From contig CALQKQ020000003.1 in NCBI GenBank assembly GCA_943331195.2, positions 1-27,496 of the forward strand: a DNA stretch of 27,496 nucleotides, in the 5' to 3' direction. Numbering within the stretch: the first letter of the stretch is position 1; the number at the start of each line of letters is the position of its first letter. The position numbers and the translations under genes were made by a program. Origin of the DNA: Akkermansia muciniphila. GTDB taxonomy: Bacteria; Verrucomicrobiota; Verrucomicrobiia; Verrucomicrobiales; V1-33. The notes under the pieces are model-generated. The model had not been told where the DNA came from. It saw only the letters and a program-made list of their open reading frames with translations, and made no database searches. Below are positions 9,116-17,300 of the stretch, piece after piece.

Positions 9116-10486
9116 CTATGGTTCGCGCGCTTTGAAGACTACTTGGTAGGGGCGGGTGGGGTCGCAGGTTTTGGGGTTGGGGACGAGGATGAAGTCGTCG
9201 GCGATGACGGGGTGGAGGTCGCCTCCGCTAACTATTTCGATGTGATGCAAGCGTTTGGGGAAGAAGGCGATGAAGGGACGGCCGCCGCGCTGGGAGCCGT
9301 TGGTGTCGATGGGGGCGAAGCTGGCGGTGCCGCGTTGGGGGGTGATGGAGAAGGTGTAGGTGCCGTCTTGTTGGGTGAGGGACTGTTCCCAGGCTTTGGG
9401 GCGGTCGGCCAGGCGGGCTTCCCATAGGGGGTCGCCGTAGAAGGCGAGCACGTCGCGATCGTGGAGGAGGCCGGGGGAGGGGGCGGTGTTGAGGAGGTGG
9501 ATGAGGGCGTGGTGATTGGCTAAAAAGGATTCCGCTAGGGTATAGCGTCCTGGTTGTTCGATAAAATAGTCGAGGCAGCCCCAGCCGGCGTAGCCGAACC
9601 AGGTGGTGACGGTGTAGCCGATCATTTGGCGGACGGCGGCGCTGTGCATCCAGGCGAGGGCCATGGCCTCGGGGTCGTCGATGTGAGCCATGAGGCAATT
9701 GCCGATGGCGAGGTAGACTTTGGGGTTTGGGGAGGTGACGTTGAAGCGGTTTTTTTGGGTATCGGATCCGAAGAGTTGGCCGTGTTGGGAGAGGAAGTAG
9801 CCGTTGGGATAGGCGAAACCGATTTGCCAATTGCGTTCGGTGGCGTGGCCGGAGGTGAGGAAGCAATCGGGGCGGTAGTCGTTGAGGGTATCGACCAAGG
9901 CTTTGGTGGTGTCTTGGGGGACGGAGCGGGTTTCGGGGGATCCGCCGTTTGTTTTGCGGACCATTTTGTGGGGGACGAGTTCGTCGTACCAGAGGCCGTC
10001 TTCGACCATATCGAGGGCGAACTGGGTGCCGGAGGCGACCTTATGGATGGTGAGGGGGGCAGATTCTTGGGCGATGGCGAGGGCGTTGGCGGCGTTGTAG
10101 CCGGTGAGGATGCCCCATTGGGTATCGGTGTAGATGTCGTCGTCGAGGGTGCGGGTGAGTTGGTGGACTTGGCTGACGAAGGCGCGGGTGGCTTCGGCGG
10201 GTGGGGTGACGAAGCAGGTGTGGCGGGGGAAGGCTTGTTGGAGTGGCGCGAGGACTTCGGCGACGGAGGATTGATAGGTGGCGAGGGCGCCTTGGTGTTT
10301 GCGCTGGAGGGCTTGGACGACTTCGCGCCAGGCGGGGTCGGCGAGGGTGGAGGCCTTGGCGACGACCAGGTAGGAGGATGGCGGCGGGGTGAGCGGGGCG
10401 GGCGGGGCGGCGAGGAGGGGAAGGGAGGGAAGGGTGAGGAGGGCGGCGGCGCGGAGGGCGCGGAGGGGGGCGGGATGAGGGTGCAT
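9116..10486 (-). CDS. Secreted caspase-fold (peptidase C25/gingipain-like) protein
   Basis: A 456-residue protein with an N-terminal signal peptide (hydrophobic 12-27, cleavage near L-L-A-A). I do not recognise a named orthologue. The pattern fits clan CD (caspase-fold) cysteine peptidases of the gingipain type: a candidate catalytic His in T-S-G-H-A-T-E-R-N-W (H214), then 50 residues later a candidate Cys in A-I-G-N-C-L-M-A-H-I-D (C264). Both follow hydrophobic strands, and a late F-Y-G-D-P-L-W-E-A-R-L (349-359) resembles the G-D-P element near the end of C25 domains. The C-terminal ~90 residues look beta-rich. The protein would act outside the cytoplasm; proteolysis is inferred, not shown. 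It is followed by moxR after 41 bp and preceded by the VanZ-like gene by 99 bp. The start is the ATG at 10486, without a Shine-Dalgarno motif. Confidence 0.7.
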   Translation of the reverse strand: MHPHPAPLRALRAAALLTLPSLPLLAAPPAPLTPPPSSYLVVAKASTLADPAWREVVQALQRKHQGALATYQSSVAEVLAPLQQAFPRHTCFVTPPAEATRAFVSQVHQLTRTLDDDIYTDTQWGILTGYNAANALAIAQESAPLTIHKVASGTQFALDMVEDGLWYDELVPHKMVRKTNGGSPETRSVPQDTTKALVDTLNDYRPDCFLTSGHATERNWQIGFAYPNGYFLSQHGQLFGSDTQKNRFNVTSPNPKVYLAIGNCLMAHIDDPEAMALAWMHSAAVRQMIGYTVTTWFGYAGWGCLDYFIEQPGRYTLAESFLANHHALIHLLNTAPSPGLLHDRDVLAFYGDPLWEARLADRPKAWEQSLTQQDGTYTFSITPQRGTASFAPIDTNGSQRGGRPFIAFFPKRLHHIEIVSGGDLHPVIADDFILVPNPKTCDPTRPYQVVFKAREP

Positions 10487-10585
10487 GGAGGGTGAGCCGG
10501 ATCCTACGGGATCGAGCTGGCGTTTGTCATCTCCATAACGCTGAGGCCCTGGGGTGGCCGGGGGAGCGGGGGCAGGAGGGGGCTG

Positions 10586-11026
10586 CTAGGGGCGGGGGCC
10601 GGGGAGGCCGTGGAGCAGGGGGCGGGCCAGGGCGGGGGCGAGGAGGCTGCCGAGGACATCGGCGAGCCAGTCGTAGTGGTCGAGGCCATGGCGGCCGGGG
10701 GTGAAGCTTTGGTGCCATTCGTCGAACCAGCCGATGGCGGCGCCGGCGGCGAGGACGAGGAGGGCGATGCGGGGCCAGGAGAGGGGGCTTTGGGGGCCTG
10801 GGGGGCTTTGGGGGCCCATGGGGGAGGGGCGGCGGAGGCGGAGGGCGAGGGCGAGGAGGATGCCGCCGAGGGCGAAGAAGCCGGTGTGGACGACTTTGTC
10901 GAAGCCGACGAGGTCGATCTTGGGACCGGGGTGGCTCATGGAGGAGAGCACGTTGAGGGTGAGGAACCAGGCACCCCAGGCGGCGAACCAGAGCTGGGGG
11001 CGGTGCCAGAGGGGGGGCGGGCTCAT
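10586..11026 (-). CDS. VanZ-like family membrane protein
   Basis: A 146-residue membrane protein resembling the VanZ-like family. The typical pattern is visible: a first helix ending in L-S-S-M-S-H-P, then D-K-V-V-H-T-G-F-F at the start of helix 2, then F-D-E-W-H-Q-S-F-T-P-G-R after helix 3, and D-W-L-A-D-V-L-G-S-L-L at helix 4. VanZ itself gives low-level teicoplanin resistance, but most family members have no defined role. The ATG lies one base after the stop of the CopG-type antitoxin, so translational coupling is likely. A Pro-rich loop between helices 2 and 3 contains an in-frame 18-bp tandem duplication. It could be a passenger on the toxin-antitoxin operon or a membrane partner; the sequence does not decide. 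Confidence 0.82.
   Translation of the reverse strand: MSPPPLWHRPQLWFAAWGAWFLTLNVLSSMSHPGPKIDLVGFDKVVHTGFFALGGILLALALRLRRPSPMGPQSPPGPQSPLSWPRIALLVLAAGAAIGWFDEWHQSFTPGRHGLDHYDWLADVLGSLLAPALARPLLHGLPGPRP
10783..10818. repeat. 18-bp tandem duplication inside the VanZ-like gene
   Basis: Two adjacent 18-bp copies beginning GGGGGCTTTGGGGGCC differ only in their last bases. They add six residues (G-P-Q-S-P-P/L) in frame to a cytoplasmic or periplasmic loop, so the reading frame is preserved. Confidence 0.8.
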
Positions 11027-11027
11027 C

Positions 11028-11306
11028 TTAACGAGGGCCGTTATTCAATTCGGATTCGAGGCGTTCGCTGAGCCACTGTTTGATCATGCTTTGGTAATTG
11101 AGGTAGCGGGAGCGGGCGAGGCGCTTGATGCGGGCGAGCATGCGGGGGTCGAAGCGCAGGGTGATGGTGGTGCTTTCGCGGACGTCGGGGCGGTGGAGGG
11201 CGCTGTTCATGAGGCGGGCGTCCAGCTGGTGCTGGGCCCAGAAGTGGGCTTCGGCTTCTTCGTCGGGGAATTCGGGGACTTCCCGCCAGGACATGAGTTT
11301 TTTCAT
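11028..11306 (-). CDS. CopG-family antitoxin (BrnA-like position)
   Basis: A 92-residue protein matching the pattern of the CopG antitoxin family of type II toxin-antitoxin systems. An acidic N-terminal half with the family-like F-W-A-Q-H-Q-L-D is followed by a ribbon-helix-helix segment. That segment has a beta strand S-T-T-I-T-L-R-F, a first helix D-P-R-M-L-A-R-I-K-R-L-A-R, and a second helix N-Y-Q-S-M-I-K-Q-W-L-S-E-R-L. Such proteins neutralise the toxin and repress their own promoter. It lies 10 bp downstream of the BrnT-like toxin gene, the toxin-first order known for BrnT/BrnA. Its TAA stop is 1 nt from the VanZ-like start. The ATG at 11306 is preceded by a pyrimidine-rich leader. Confidence 0.85.
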   Translation of the reverse strand: MKKLMSWREVPEFPDEEAEAHFWAQHQLDARLMNSALHRPDVRESTTITLRFDPRMLARIKRLARSRYLNYQSMIKQWLSERLESELNNGPR

Positions 11307-11316
11307 GGTGAGGATG

Positions 11317-11595
11317 CTAGAGGAATTCGACGTTTTTGCGTTCGTAGAAGCTGAGTTCGTCAGCGGTCATGGGGCGGGCGAAGAGGACGCGGTATTTTTT
11401 GCCATCGGTCCAGAAGAGGCTGAAGATGGGGTGGTTGGCGATGGTTTTGCCGAGGCAGAAGTAGCGGGCTTCGGCGGCGGCGTTTTCGGTTTCGGGGAGG
11501 AGGCGGAGGGAGAAGGGGTCTTCGAAGGATTCCTCGATCTCCCGCGGGGGGAGGGCTTTGAGGTCGAAGGGGGCGTCCAACCAGTCGAAGTCCAT
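11317..11595 (-). CDS. BrnT-like type II toxin (ribonuclease)
   Basis: A 92-residue protein resembling BrnT toxins, small ribonucleases of the RelE-like fold that block translation. Family-like features are an N-terminal F-D-W-L-D-A, the central F-E-D-P-F-S-L-R, then A-R-Y-F-C-L-G-K-T, a strand with hydrophobic residues (I-F-S-L-F-W-T), and the C-terminal Y-R-V-L-F-A-R-P-M-T-A-D-E-L-S-F-Y-E, which parallels the R-x-I-S-A-R-x-A-x-x-E-x-x-x-Y pattern. The usual N-x-x-K-H-G-V-S-F motif near the N-terminus is not recognisable, so it is a divergent member. It is the first gene of the pair, 28 bp after gloA, and may be co-transcribed with gloA or have its own promoter in that short gap. Activity is inferred from family and context. 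Confidence 0.78.
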   Translation of the reverse strand: MDFDWLDAPFDLKALPPREIEESFEDPFSLRLLPETENAAAEARYFCLGKTIANHPIFSLFWTDGKKYRVLFARPMTADELSFYERKNVEFL

Positions 11596-11623
11596 GGGTG
11601 CAGGGGGTGGTGGGTGGGTAGTG

Positions 11624-12025
11624 TTAGGCGGGAGCCGAAGCGGGCTGGGGGGCGGGCTGGATGAGTTCGATTTCGTAGCCTTCGGGGGCGTCGATGAAGG
11701 CGAAGATGGTGCCGGAGCTGGAGGGGGTGGGGCCGTCGGAGAGGGGGAAGCCGAGGGCGGCGGCGTGGGCGGCGAAGGCGGCGAGGTCGGGGACTTCGAA
11801 GGCGAGGTGGGTGAGGTCGGGTCCGACGATGACGGGGCCGCTGGCGTCGAATTGGCAGATTTCGATGAGTTCGGGGCTGCCGGGGGTTTGGAGGAAGACG
11901 AGTTCGGAGCCGCGGGGGGATTTATGGCGGCGGATTTCTTGGAGGCCGAGGACGCGGGTGTAGAAGTCGACGGTGCGGGCGAGGTCGGCGACGCGGTAGC
12001 GGGTGTGGAGCAGGCGGGTGACCAT
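11624..12025 (-). CDS. gloA: Lactoylglutathione lyase (glyoxalase I)
   Basis: A 133-residue vicinal-oxygen-chelate enzyme that converts the methylglyoxal-glutathione hemithioacetal to S-lactoylglutathione. The four expected metal ligands are at positions close to those of the E. coli enzyme: H7 (L-L-H-T-R-Y-R-V), E55 (E-L-I-E-I), H73 (L-T-H-L-A-F-E-V) and E120 (G-Y-E-I-E-L-I). The F-Y-T-R-V-L-G-L motif after the first strand is also typical. I chose the ATG at 12025 because M-V-T-R-L-L-H-T matches the conserved N-terminus. The frame is open for 17 more codons, but these are Pro-rich and uncharacteristic. It follows dinG by 83 bp and precedes the toxin gene by 28 bp. A related VOC enzyme with another substrate is possible but less likely given the ligand set. 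Confidence 0.9.
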   Translation of the reverse strand: MVTRLLHTRYRVADLARTVDFYTRVLGLQEIRRHKSPRGSELVFLQTPGSPELIEICQFDASGPVIVGPDLTHLAFEVPDLAAFAAHAAALGFPLSDGPTPSSSGTIFAFIDAPEGYEIELIQPAPQPASAPA

Positions 12026-12108
12026 GGTGGTGGTGGGGAGGGGGGGATAAAGTCGACGCAGGGGAGGCGGCGGCAACCTATTTATTTTTCTGGGGTTGGA
12101 GGGGGTGA

Positions 12109-14133
12109 TTAGTCGGCGATGAGGCGAGGGGCTGGGGGGAGGGCGTCGAGGAAGATTTTGCCGTAGCTTTTGGAGAGGACGCGGGGGTCGAGGATGACGG
12201 CGATGCCGCGGTCTTTGCGGGTGCGGATGAGGCGGCCGACGCCTTGGCGGAGTTTGAGGACGGCTTCGGGGACGGAGTATTCGGAGAAGGGGTTGCCGCC
12301 GCGGTCTTCGATGAATTCCATGCGGGCGGCGGTGAGGGGGTGGTCGGGGACGGCGAAGGGGAGGCGGGTGATGATGACGTTGGAGAGGGCTTCGCCGGGG
12401 ACGTCGACGCCGGTCCAGAAGCTTTCGGTGCCGAAGAGGACGCTGCTGATGTCTTCTTTAAAGTCTTGGAGGAGTTGGTGGCGGGGGCGGCCTTTGCCTT
12501 GGATGAGGAGTTCCCAGCCTTTTTGTTGGAACCAGCGCTCCATGCGGGAGGCGAGGTTTTCCATGAGTTTGTAGCTGGTGAAGAGGACGAAGGCGCGGCC
12601 TTGGGATTGTTCGAGGAAGTGTTTGATCCACTCTTCGAGGGCGGCTTCGTAGCCGGGGCTGTTGGGTTCGGGGAGGTGGCGGACCAGGTGCAGTTGCATT
12701 TGGGTGGGCCAGTCGAAGGGGCTGCCGATGTGGACGGCGCGGACTTTTTCGGCGCCGCAGCGGCGGCGGAAGTAGCGCAGGTTGGGTTCGCCGGCGCCGA
12801 AGGTGGCGCTGGTGAAGAGGCAGGTTTTGGTGCCGCTGAAGAAGAGTTGGCGGAGGAGGCCGCTGAGGTCGACGGGGGAGGCGTGGAGGCTGACGTTGCG
12901 TTGGTCGATGCCGCTGCGTTCGACCCAGTAGACGTGGCCGGGGCGGGCCATGGTGAGGAATTCTTCGAGGGCGGCGCGGGTTTCGGCGAGGCGGCGGCCC
13001 ATTTCTGCGAGTTCCGCTAGGGTATTGTCTGGGGTTTCTTTGTCATCGGTGAGGCGGCGGACGCATTGGACGACGTCGAGGAGGGCGCCGTGGAGGGTAT
13101 TTTCGACGAGGCCGGCGCGGCGGACGCGGTATTCGCGGCCTGCGGGGGAGAATTTGGCGGCGTCTTTGACGGTTTCGAAGAAGCCTTCGACTTGTTCGAG
13201 GACTTTGGCGGTGCTGGTGACGCCTTCGGGGGATTTGGCGAGGGCGAAGAGGCCTTTTTGGGTGCGGGGGTTGTAGAGGCGGTTGAGGTCGAAGCGGAGG
13301 CTGGTTTGGGAGAGGTTGAGGCCGAGTTGGCGGGCGGCGGTATTTTCTAAGGTGTGGGCTTCGTCGAGGATGACGAAGTCGTTGGGGAAGAGGAAGCCTT
13401 CGCCTTCGGCGCCCATTTCGTCTTGGGCGGCGAGGAGGGTAAAGAAGAGGGTGTGGTTGAGGACGAGGACTTCGGCTTCGGCGGCGGCGCGGCGGGCGTT
13501 TTGGTAGTAGCAGCCGGTGTCGGGGCCGCAGCTGCGGGGGGTGCAGACGTGGGATTCGCTGCAGACCTGGGACCAGACATTAGGGGAGGGGGAGAAATTG
13601 AGATCGCTGAGGGTGCCGTCTTTGGTTTCTTGTTTCCATTTCCAGAGGGCGCGGAGTTCGTCGTGTTCGGCGGTGCTGAAGAGGTCGCCGGTGCTGCGCA
13701 TGGCGCGGGAGAGGCGGGAGGGGCAGAGGTAGTTGCCGCGGCCTTTGAGGAGGACGGCGGCGAAGGGTTGGGGGAGGAGTTTTTGGACGATGGGGATGTC
13801 TTTGGCGATGAGTTGTTCTTGGAGATTGATGGTGTGGGTGGAGATGACGGCTTTGCGCTGATGGCGCTGGGCGGTGAGGATGGCGGGGAGGAGGTAGGCG
13901 AGGGATTTGCCGACGCCGGTGCCGGCTTCGATGATGACGGGGCGTTTTTTTTCGAGGGCTTGGCCGACTTCGACGGCCATGCGTTGTTGTTCGGCGCGGT
14001 ATTCGAAGTCGGGGGATTGGGAGAGGATGCCTTGTTCGGAGAAGGCGTGGTGCATCTCGAGGGCGAGGCCGGTGAGGGTGTCTGGGGAGGGCGTCAGGTG
14101 GCCGACCCGGCTGGGGGGCGGGTCTGCTAACAT
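12109..14133 (-). CDS. dinG: DinG/YoaA-family XPD-like DNA helicase
   Basis: A 674-residue superfamily 2 helicase of the DinG/YoaA (XPD-like) group, thought to unwind DNA 5' to 3' and to resolve R-loops or stalled replication structures. Numbered from the ATG at 14133, Walker A is G-T-G-V-G-K-S (71-77) and motif II is D-E-A-H (257-260). Between them lie Cys residues at 137, 191, 197, 202 and 208, which would bind the iron-sulfur cluster of this family. The C-terminal motif V-G-R-L-I-R-T (motif VI) is intact. A GTG eight codons upstream (14157) is an alternative start. It is divergent from the SNF2-family gene, and the shared 205-bp gap may coordinate the two DNA-acting ATPases. Length and motifs are complete. 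Confidence 0.93.
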   Translation of the reverse strand: MLADPPPSRVGHLTPSPDTLTGLALEMHHAFSEQGILSQSPDFEYRAEQQRMAVEVGQALEKKRPVIIEAGTGVGKSLAYLLPAILTAQRHQRKAVISTHTINLQEQLIAKDIPIVQKLLPQPFAAVLLKGRGNYLCPSRLSRAMRSTGDLFSTAEHDELRALWKWKQETKDGTLSDLNFSPSPNVWSQVCSESHVCTPRSCGPDTGCYYQNARRAAAEAEVLVLNHTLFFTLLAAQDEMGAEGEGFLFPNDFVILDEAHTLENTAARQLGLNLSQTSLRFDLNRLYNPRTQKGLFALAKSPEGVTSTAKVLEQVEGFFETVKDAAKFSPAGREYRVRRAGLVENTLHGALLDVVQCVRRLTDDKETPDNTLAELAEMGRRLAETRAALEEFLTMARPGHVYWVERSGIDQRNVSLHASPVDLSGLLRQLFFSGTKTCLFTSATFGAGEPNLRYFRRRCGAEKVRAVHIGSPFDWPTQMQLHLVRHLPEPNSPGYEAALEEWIKHFLEQSQGRAFVLFTSYKLMENLASRMERWFQQKGWELLIQGKGRPRHQLLQDFKEDISSVLFGTESFWTGVDVPGEALSNVIITRLPFAVPDHPLTAARMEFIEDRGGNPFSEYSVPEAVLKLRQGVGRLIRTRKDRGIAVILDPRVLSKSYGKIFLDALPPAPRLIAD

Positions 14134-14263
14134 GTCCTCGGGTAGGCGGCTTTCCACGGGGGAAGAAAGCGCCCGGGGGGGGCGGCGTCAATGGCTGGGC
14201 TGGGGTGGGGAAGAGGGGTGGAAGAGGGGGATGGGGGTGGGGTGCGATCTTGCGCAATATGGT

Positions 14264-14293
14264 TTGCGCGGCGCGGAATCGGCGTGGTACGGT
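14264..14293 (+). promoter_or_regulatory. Possible promoter of the SNF2-family gene
   Basis: TTGCGC (14264-14269) and TACGGT (14288-14293) are spaced by 18 bp, 45 bp before the ATG. An 8-bp palindrome TTGCGCAA lies just upstream at 14250-14257. The hexamers are imperfect and this is the only candidate I see in the divergent gap. Confidence 0.22.
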
Positions 14294-14338
14294 GGAACCC
14301 GCCAATCCGGCCCCCTTTTCCAGAATTCCCCCCGCTCC

Positions 14339-17300
14339 ATGGAACCCGACCGCGTCACCCAGGCCTTTCTTTCTCGTTTTTCTGAACCGATCATTGAGGA
14401 GGCGGAGCGCTTGCGGGCGGCGGGGGCGGTGAAGCAGATTTTTGGGGGAGCGGCGTTCATTCGGGCGCGGGTGGAGGAGATGGGGGATGTGTACCGGGTG
14501 ATGTTGAAGCGGAGCGTGTTGGGGTGGGAGTGGGAGTTGAGTGGGCCGGAGACGCAGCATCCGGCGGTGATCGCGGCGGTGATGTTGGAGCGGGTGGCGC
14601 GGGGGGAGTCGCTGCCGGACTCGCCTAACGAGGTGGGAGATGCGGCGTTGTTGGAGGTGATTGAGGAGAAATTGGGGCGGAGCTTGCTGCCGATGGAGGA
14701 TCTTTTTGTGGAGAAGTTGGAGAAGCGCTACAAGCGCTATGAGATGGAGCAGGCGCTCTACGATACGGATTTGGTGCGATTGAATCCGAAGTGGACGGTG
14801 GAGAGTTATGAGCCGGTGACGCTGTGGCCGGAGCCGCCGGGGGACATTGTGCAATTTTGGAATTACATTGCGGCGGCGTTTATTCGGCGGAAGCTGTTTT
14901 ACCCGCCGTTCATGGAAGTGATCACGCAGAAAGAGGCGACCAAGGAGCAGTTACGGGCGTGGGAGAAGGAGCGGGAGCGGGCGGCGTGGCAGGCGCGGTT
15001 GGACCGGGTGATCACGGCGCCGGTGCATCCGCCGCGGGCGGTGGAATTGCGCCTGCTGGTGAACACGCGGGAGGCCAAGTTGCAGCAGCGGGTGCCGGGG
15101 GTGGGGACGTTTGAGACTTTGCCGGGGGAGCTGGAGGTGACGCGGTTGCGGCAGAATTTGGCGCAGGGGCGGTTGCTGATGGATGATGTTTCGGAGTCGC
15201 TGTTTAGTCAGTGGTGTGGGTATTGGGGCGGGGGGGAGGCTCCGGCGGCGGTGCTGCGCTTGGACGTGGCGCGGGCGCGGGAATTTATGGGGCAGTTGTT
15301 GCGGCAGCGGGCGCTGGCGGATCGGCTGGTGACCTTGGATGAGCAGCCCTTTTTCCATGTGGCGGAGCCGCTGCATTGGGAATGCAGCGACCCGGTGGGG
15401 GAGGAGGCGGAGGACCGCAGCTATGGTTTGCAGTTGACCATGGCTGATGGGGAAGCGGTGCCGTATGGCCTGGCGGTGTTGCCGGGGGCGGTGGATTTGT
15501 ATCTTTCGGACGAGGCGGTGTTTCGGGGCCCGCGGCCGTGGATGGATAGTGGGGAGGCCATGCCGCGCTATGAGTTGCCGGCGGAAGTGGTGGAGAGCGA
15601 GACCGGGGTGGATTTTTTGCGGCGCTTGGAGGTGACCTTGCCGCCAGCGCTTAAGGCGCGCTCGGTGGAGGCGGTGCTGAAGCCCTTGCTAGTGATGAAG
15701 TTGACGAAGAAGGGGGCCACGGTGGATGCGGAGCAGGTCCAGGCCGTGGTGAGTGCTAGCGACGAGGATGCCTTCCGTCGCGAGGTGTTAGAAAAGGACA
15801 GTTGGCGCTTGGAGGAGAGCCGCCGCTTTGAGGATGGGCGCTTGCCTTGGTTTGACCGGCGGGCGCTGCACGCGGTGCCGGAGCAGCTTGCCGAGCTTGG
15901 GTTGACGTGGGATGCCACGGGACATTTTTTCAAGATTCGGCTGACCAAGGCCTTTCCGGACCGGTTTGTGAAGTGGCTGGACGGGCTGCCGCCGTCGGTG
16001 GCGGTGGAGTTGGATGGGGATCTGAAGACCTTGCGGGCGGACCCGGTGAAGGCGTCGGTGAAGTTTGAAATTACCGAGGCGGGGGAGATTGATTGGTTTG
16101 ACCTCAAGGTGTTAGTGGAAGTGGAGGGGATGGATTTGACGCGGCAGCAGATTCGCGATTTGGTGGATGCGCGGGGGGGATTTGTGCGGATGCCGGATGG
16201 GGGGTGGTTGCGGTTGGAGATGACGCTGAGCGAGGAGCAGGAGGCGGCGGTGAACCAGCTGGGGCTGGATGTGTATGATTTGTCAGGGGAGGCGCACCGC
16301 ATGCACGTGCTGCAGTTGGCGGAGCCGGGGGCCAAGGAGATCTTTGATCCGGAGGCGTGGAACCGGGTGTGCGATCGGGCGGTGCGGCTGAAGTTGCAGA
16401 TTCGGCCGCCGGTTCCGGCGGGGTTCCAGTTGGAGTTGCGTCCCTATCAAATTGAAGGGTTTCATTTTTTGGCCTATTTGGCTTCGAATCATTTTGGGGG
16501 GATTTTGGCGGACGACATGGGTTTGGGAAAGACGGCGCAGAGCATTTGTTGGATTCTGTGGCTGCGGGAGCGGGCGGAGGCGGCGGCGCGGGAAGCGGCG
16601 GTGGGGGGAGTGGTGCGGATGGTGGCTCCGGTGTTGGTGGTGGCGCCCAAATCGGTATTGGATGTGTGGGCTGGGGAAGTGGTGAAATTTGCGCCGTCGC
16701 TGCGGGTGCAGGTGGTGCGGGACAAGCACGAGCTTGAGGTGGAGCGGCTGGGGCGGGATGTGGATTTGTTGGTGTTGAACTACAGCCAGCTGCGGGTCAA
16801 TGGGGACAAGTTGAAGGCGATCAACTGGTTGACGGTGGTGTTAGACGAGGGGCAGCAGATCAAGAATCCTGACAGCATGGCGGCGCGGGCGGCGCGGGAG
16901 TTGACCTCGGATCACCGTTTAGTGCTGAGCGGGACGCCGATTGAAAACCGGCTGCTGGATGTGTGGAGTTTGATGGCCTTCGCCATGCCGGGGGTGCTGG
17001 GGAACCGGAAGTATTTCAAGGATCGCTTTGATCGCCGCAAGGACAACGGGGCCCAGATTCGCTTGGGGGCGCGGCTGCGGCCGTTCTTGCTGCGGCGCAC
17101 TAAGGGGCAAGTGGCCTTGGATTTGCCGAGCCGCACCGAGGAAGATATGTATTCGGCGCTGGAGGAGGTCCAAGAGGAGCTTTACAGCGCGGAGATGCAG
17201 CGGATGCAGCGCATTTTGCTGGGATTGGACAACGACGCCGCGCTGCGCAAGAACAGCTTTGTGATCCTGCAAGGCCTGATGCGCCTGCGCCAGATTTGTT

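Noticed and set aside
13907..14338. A 144-codon N-terminal extension of the SNF2-family protein
   Set aside because: It overlaps dinG in antisense, has no protein-like features, and the ATG at 14339 starts family-like sequence.
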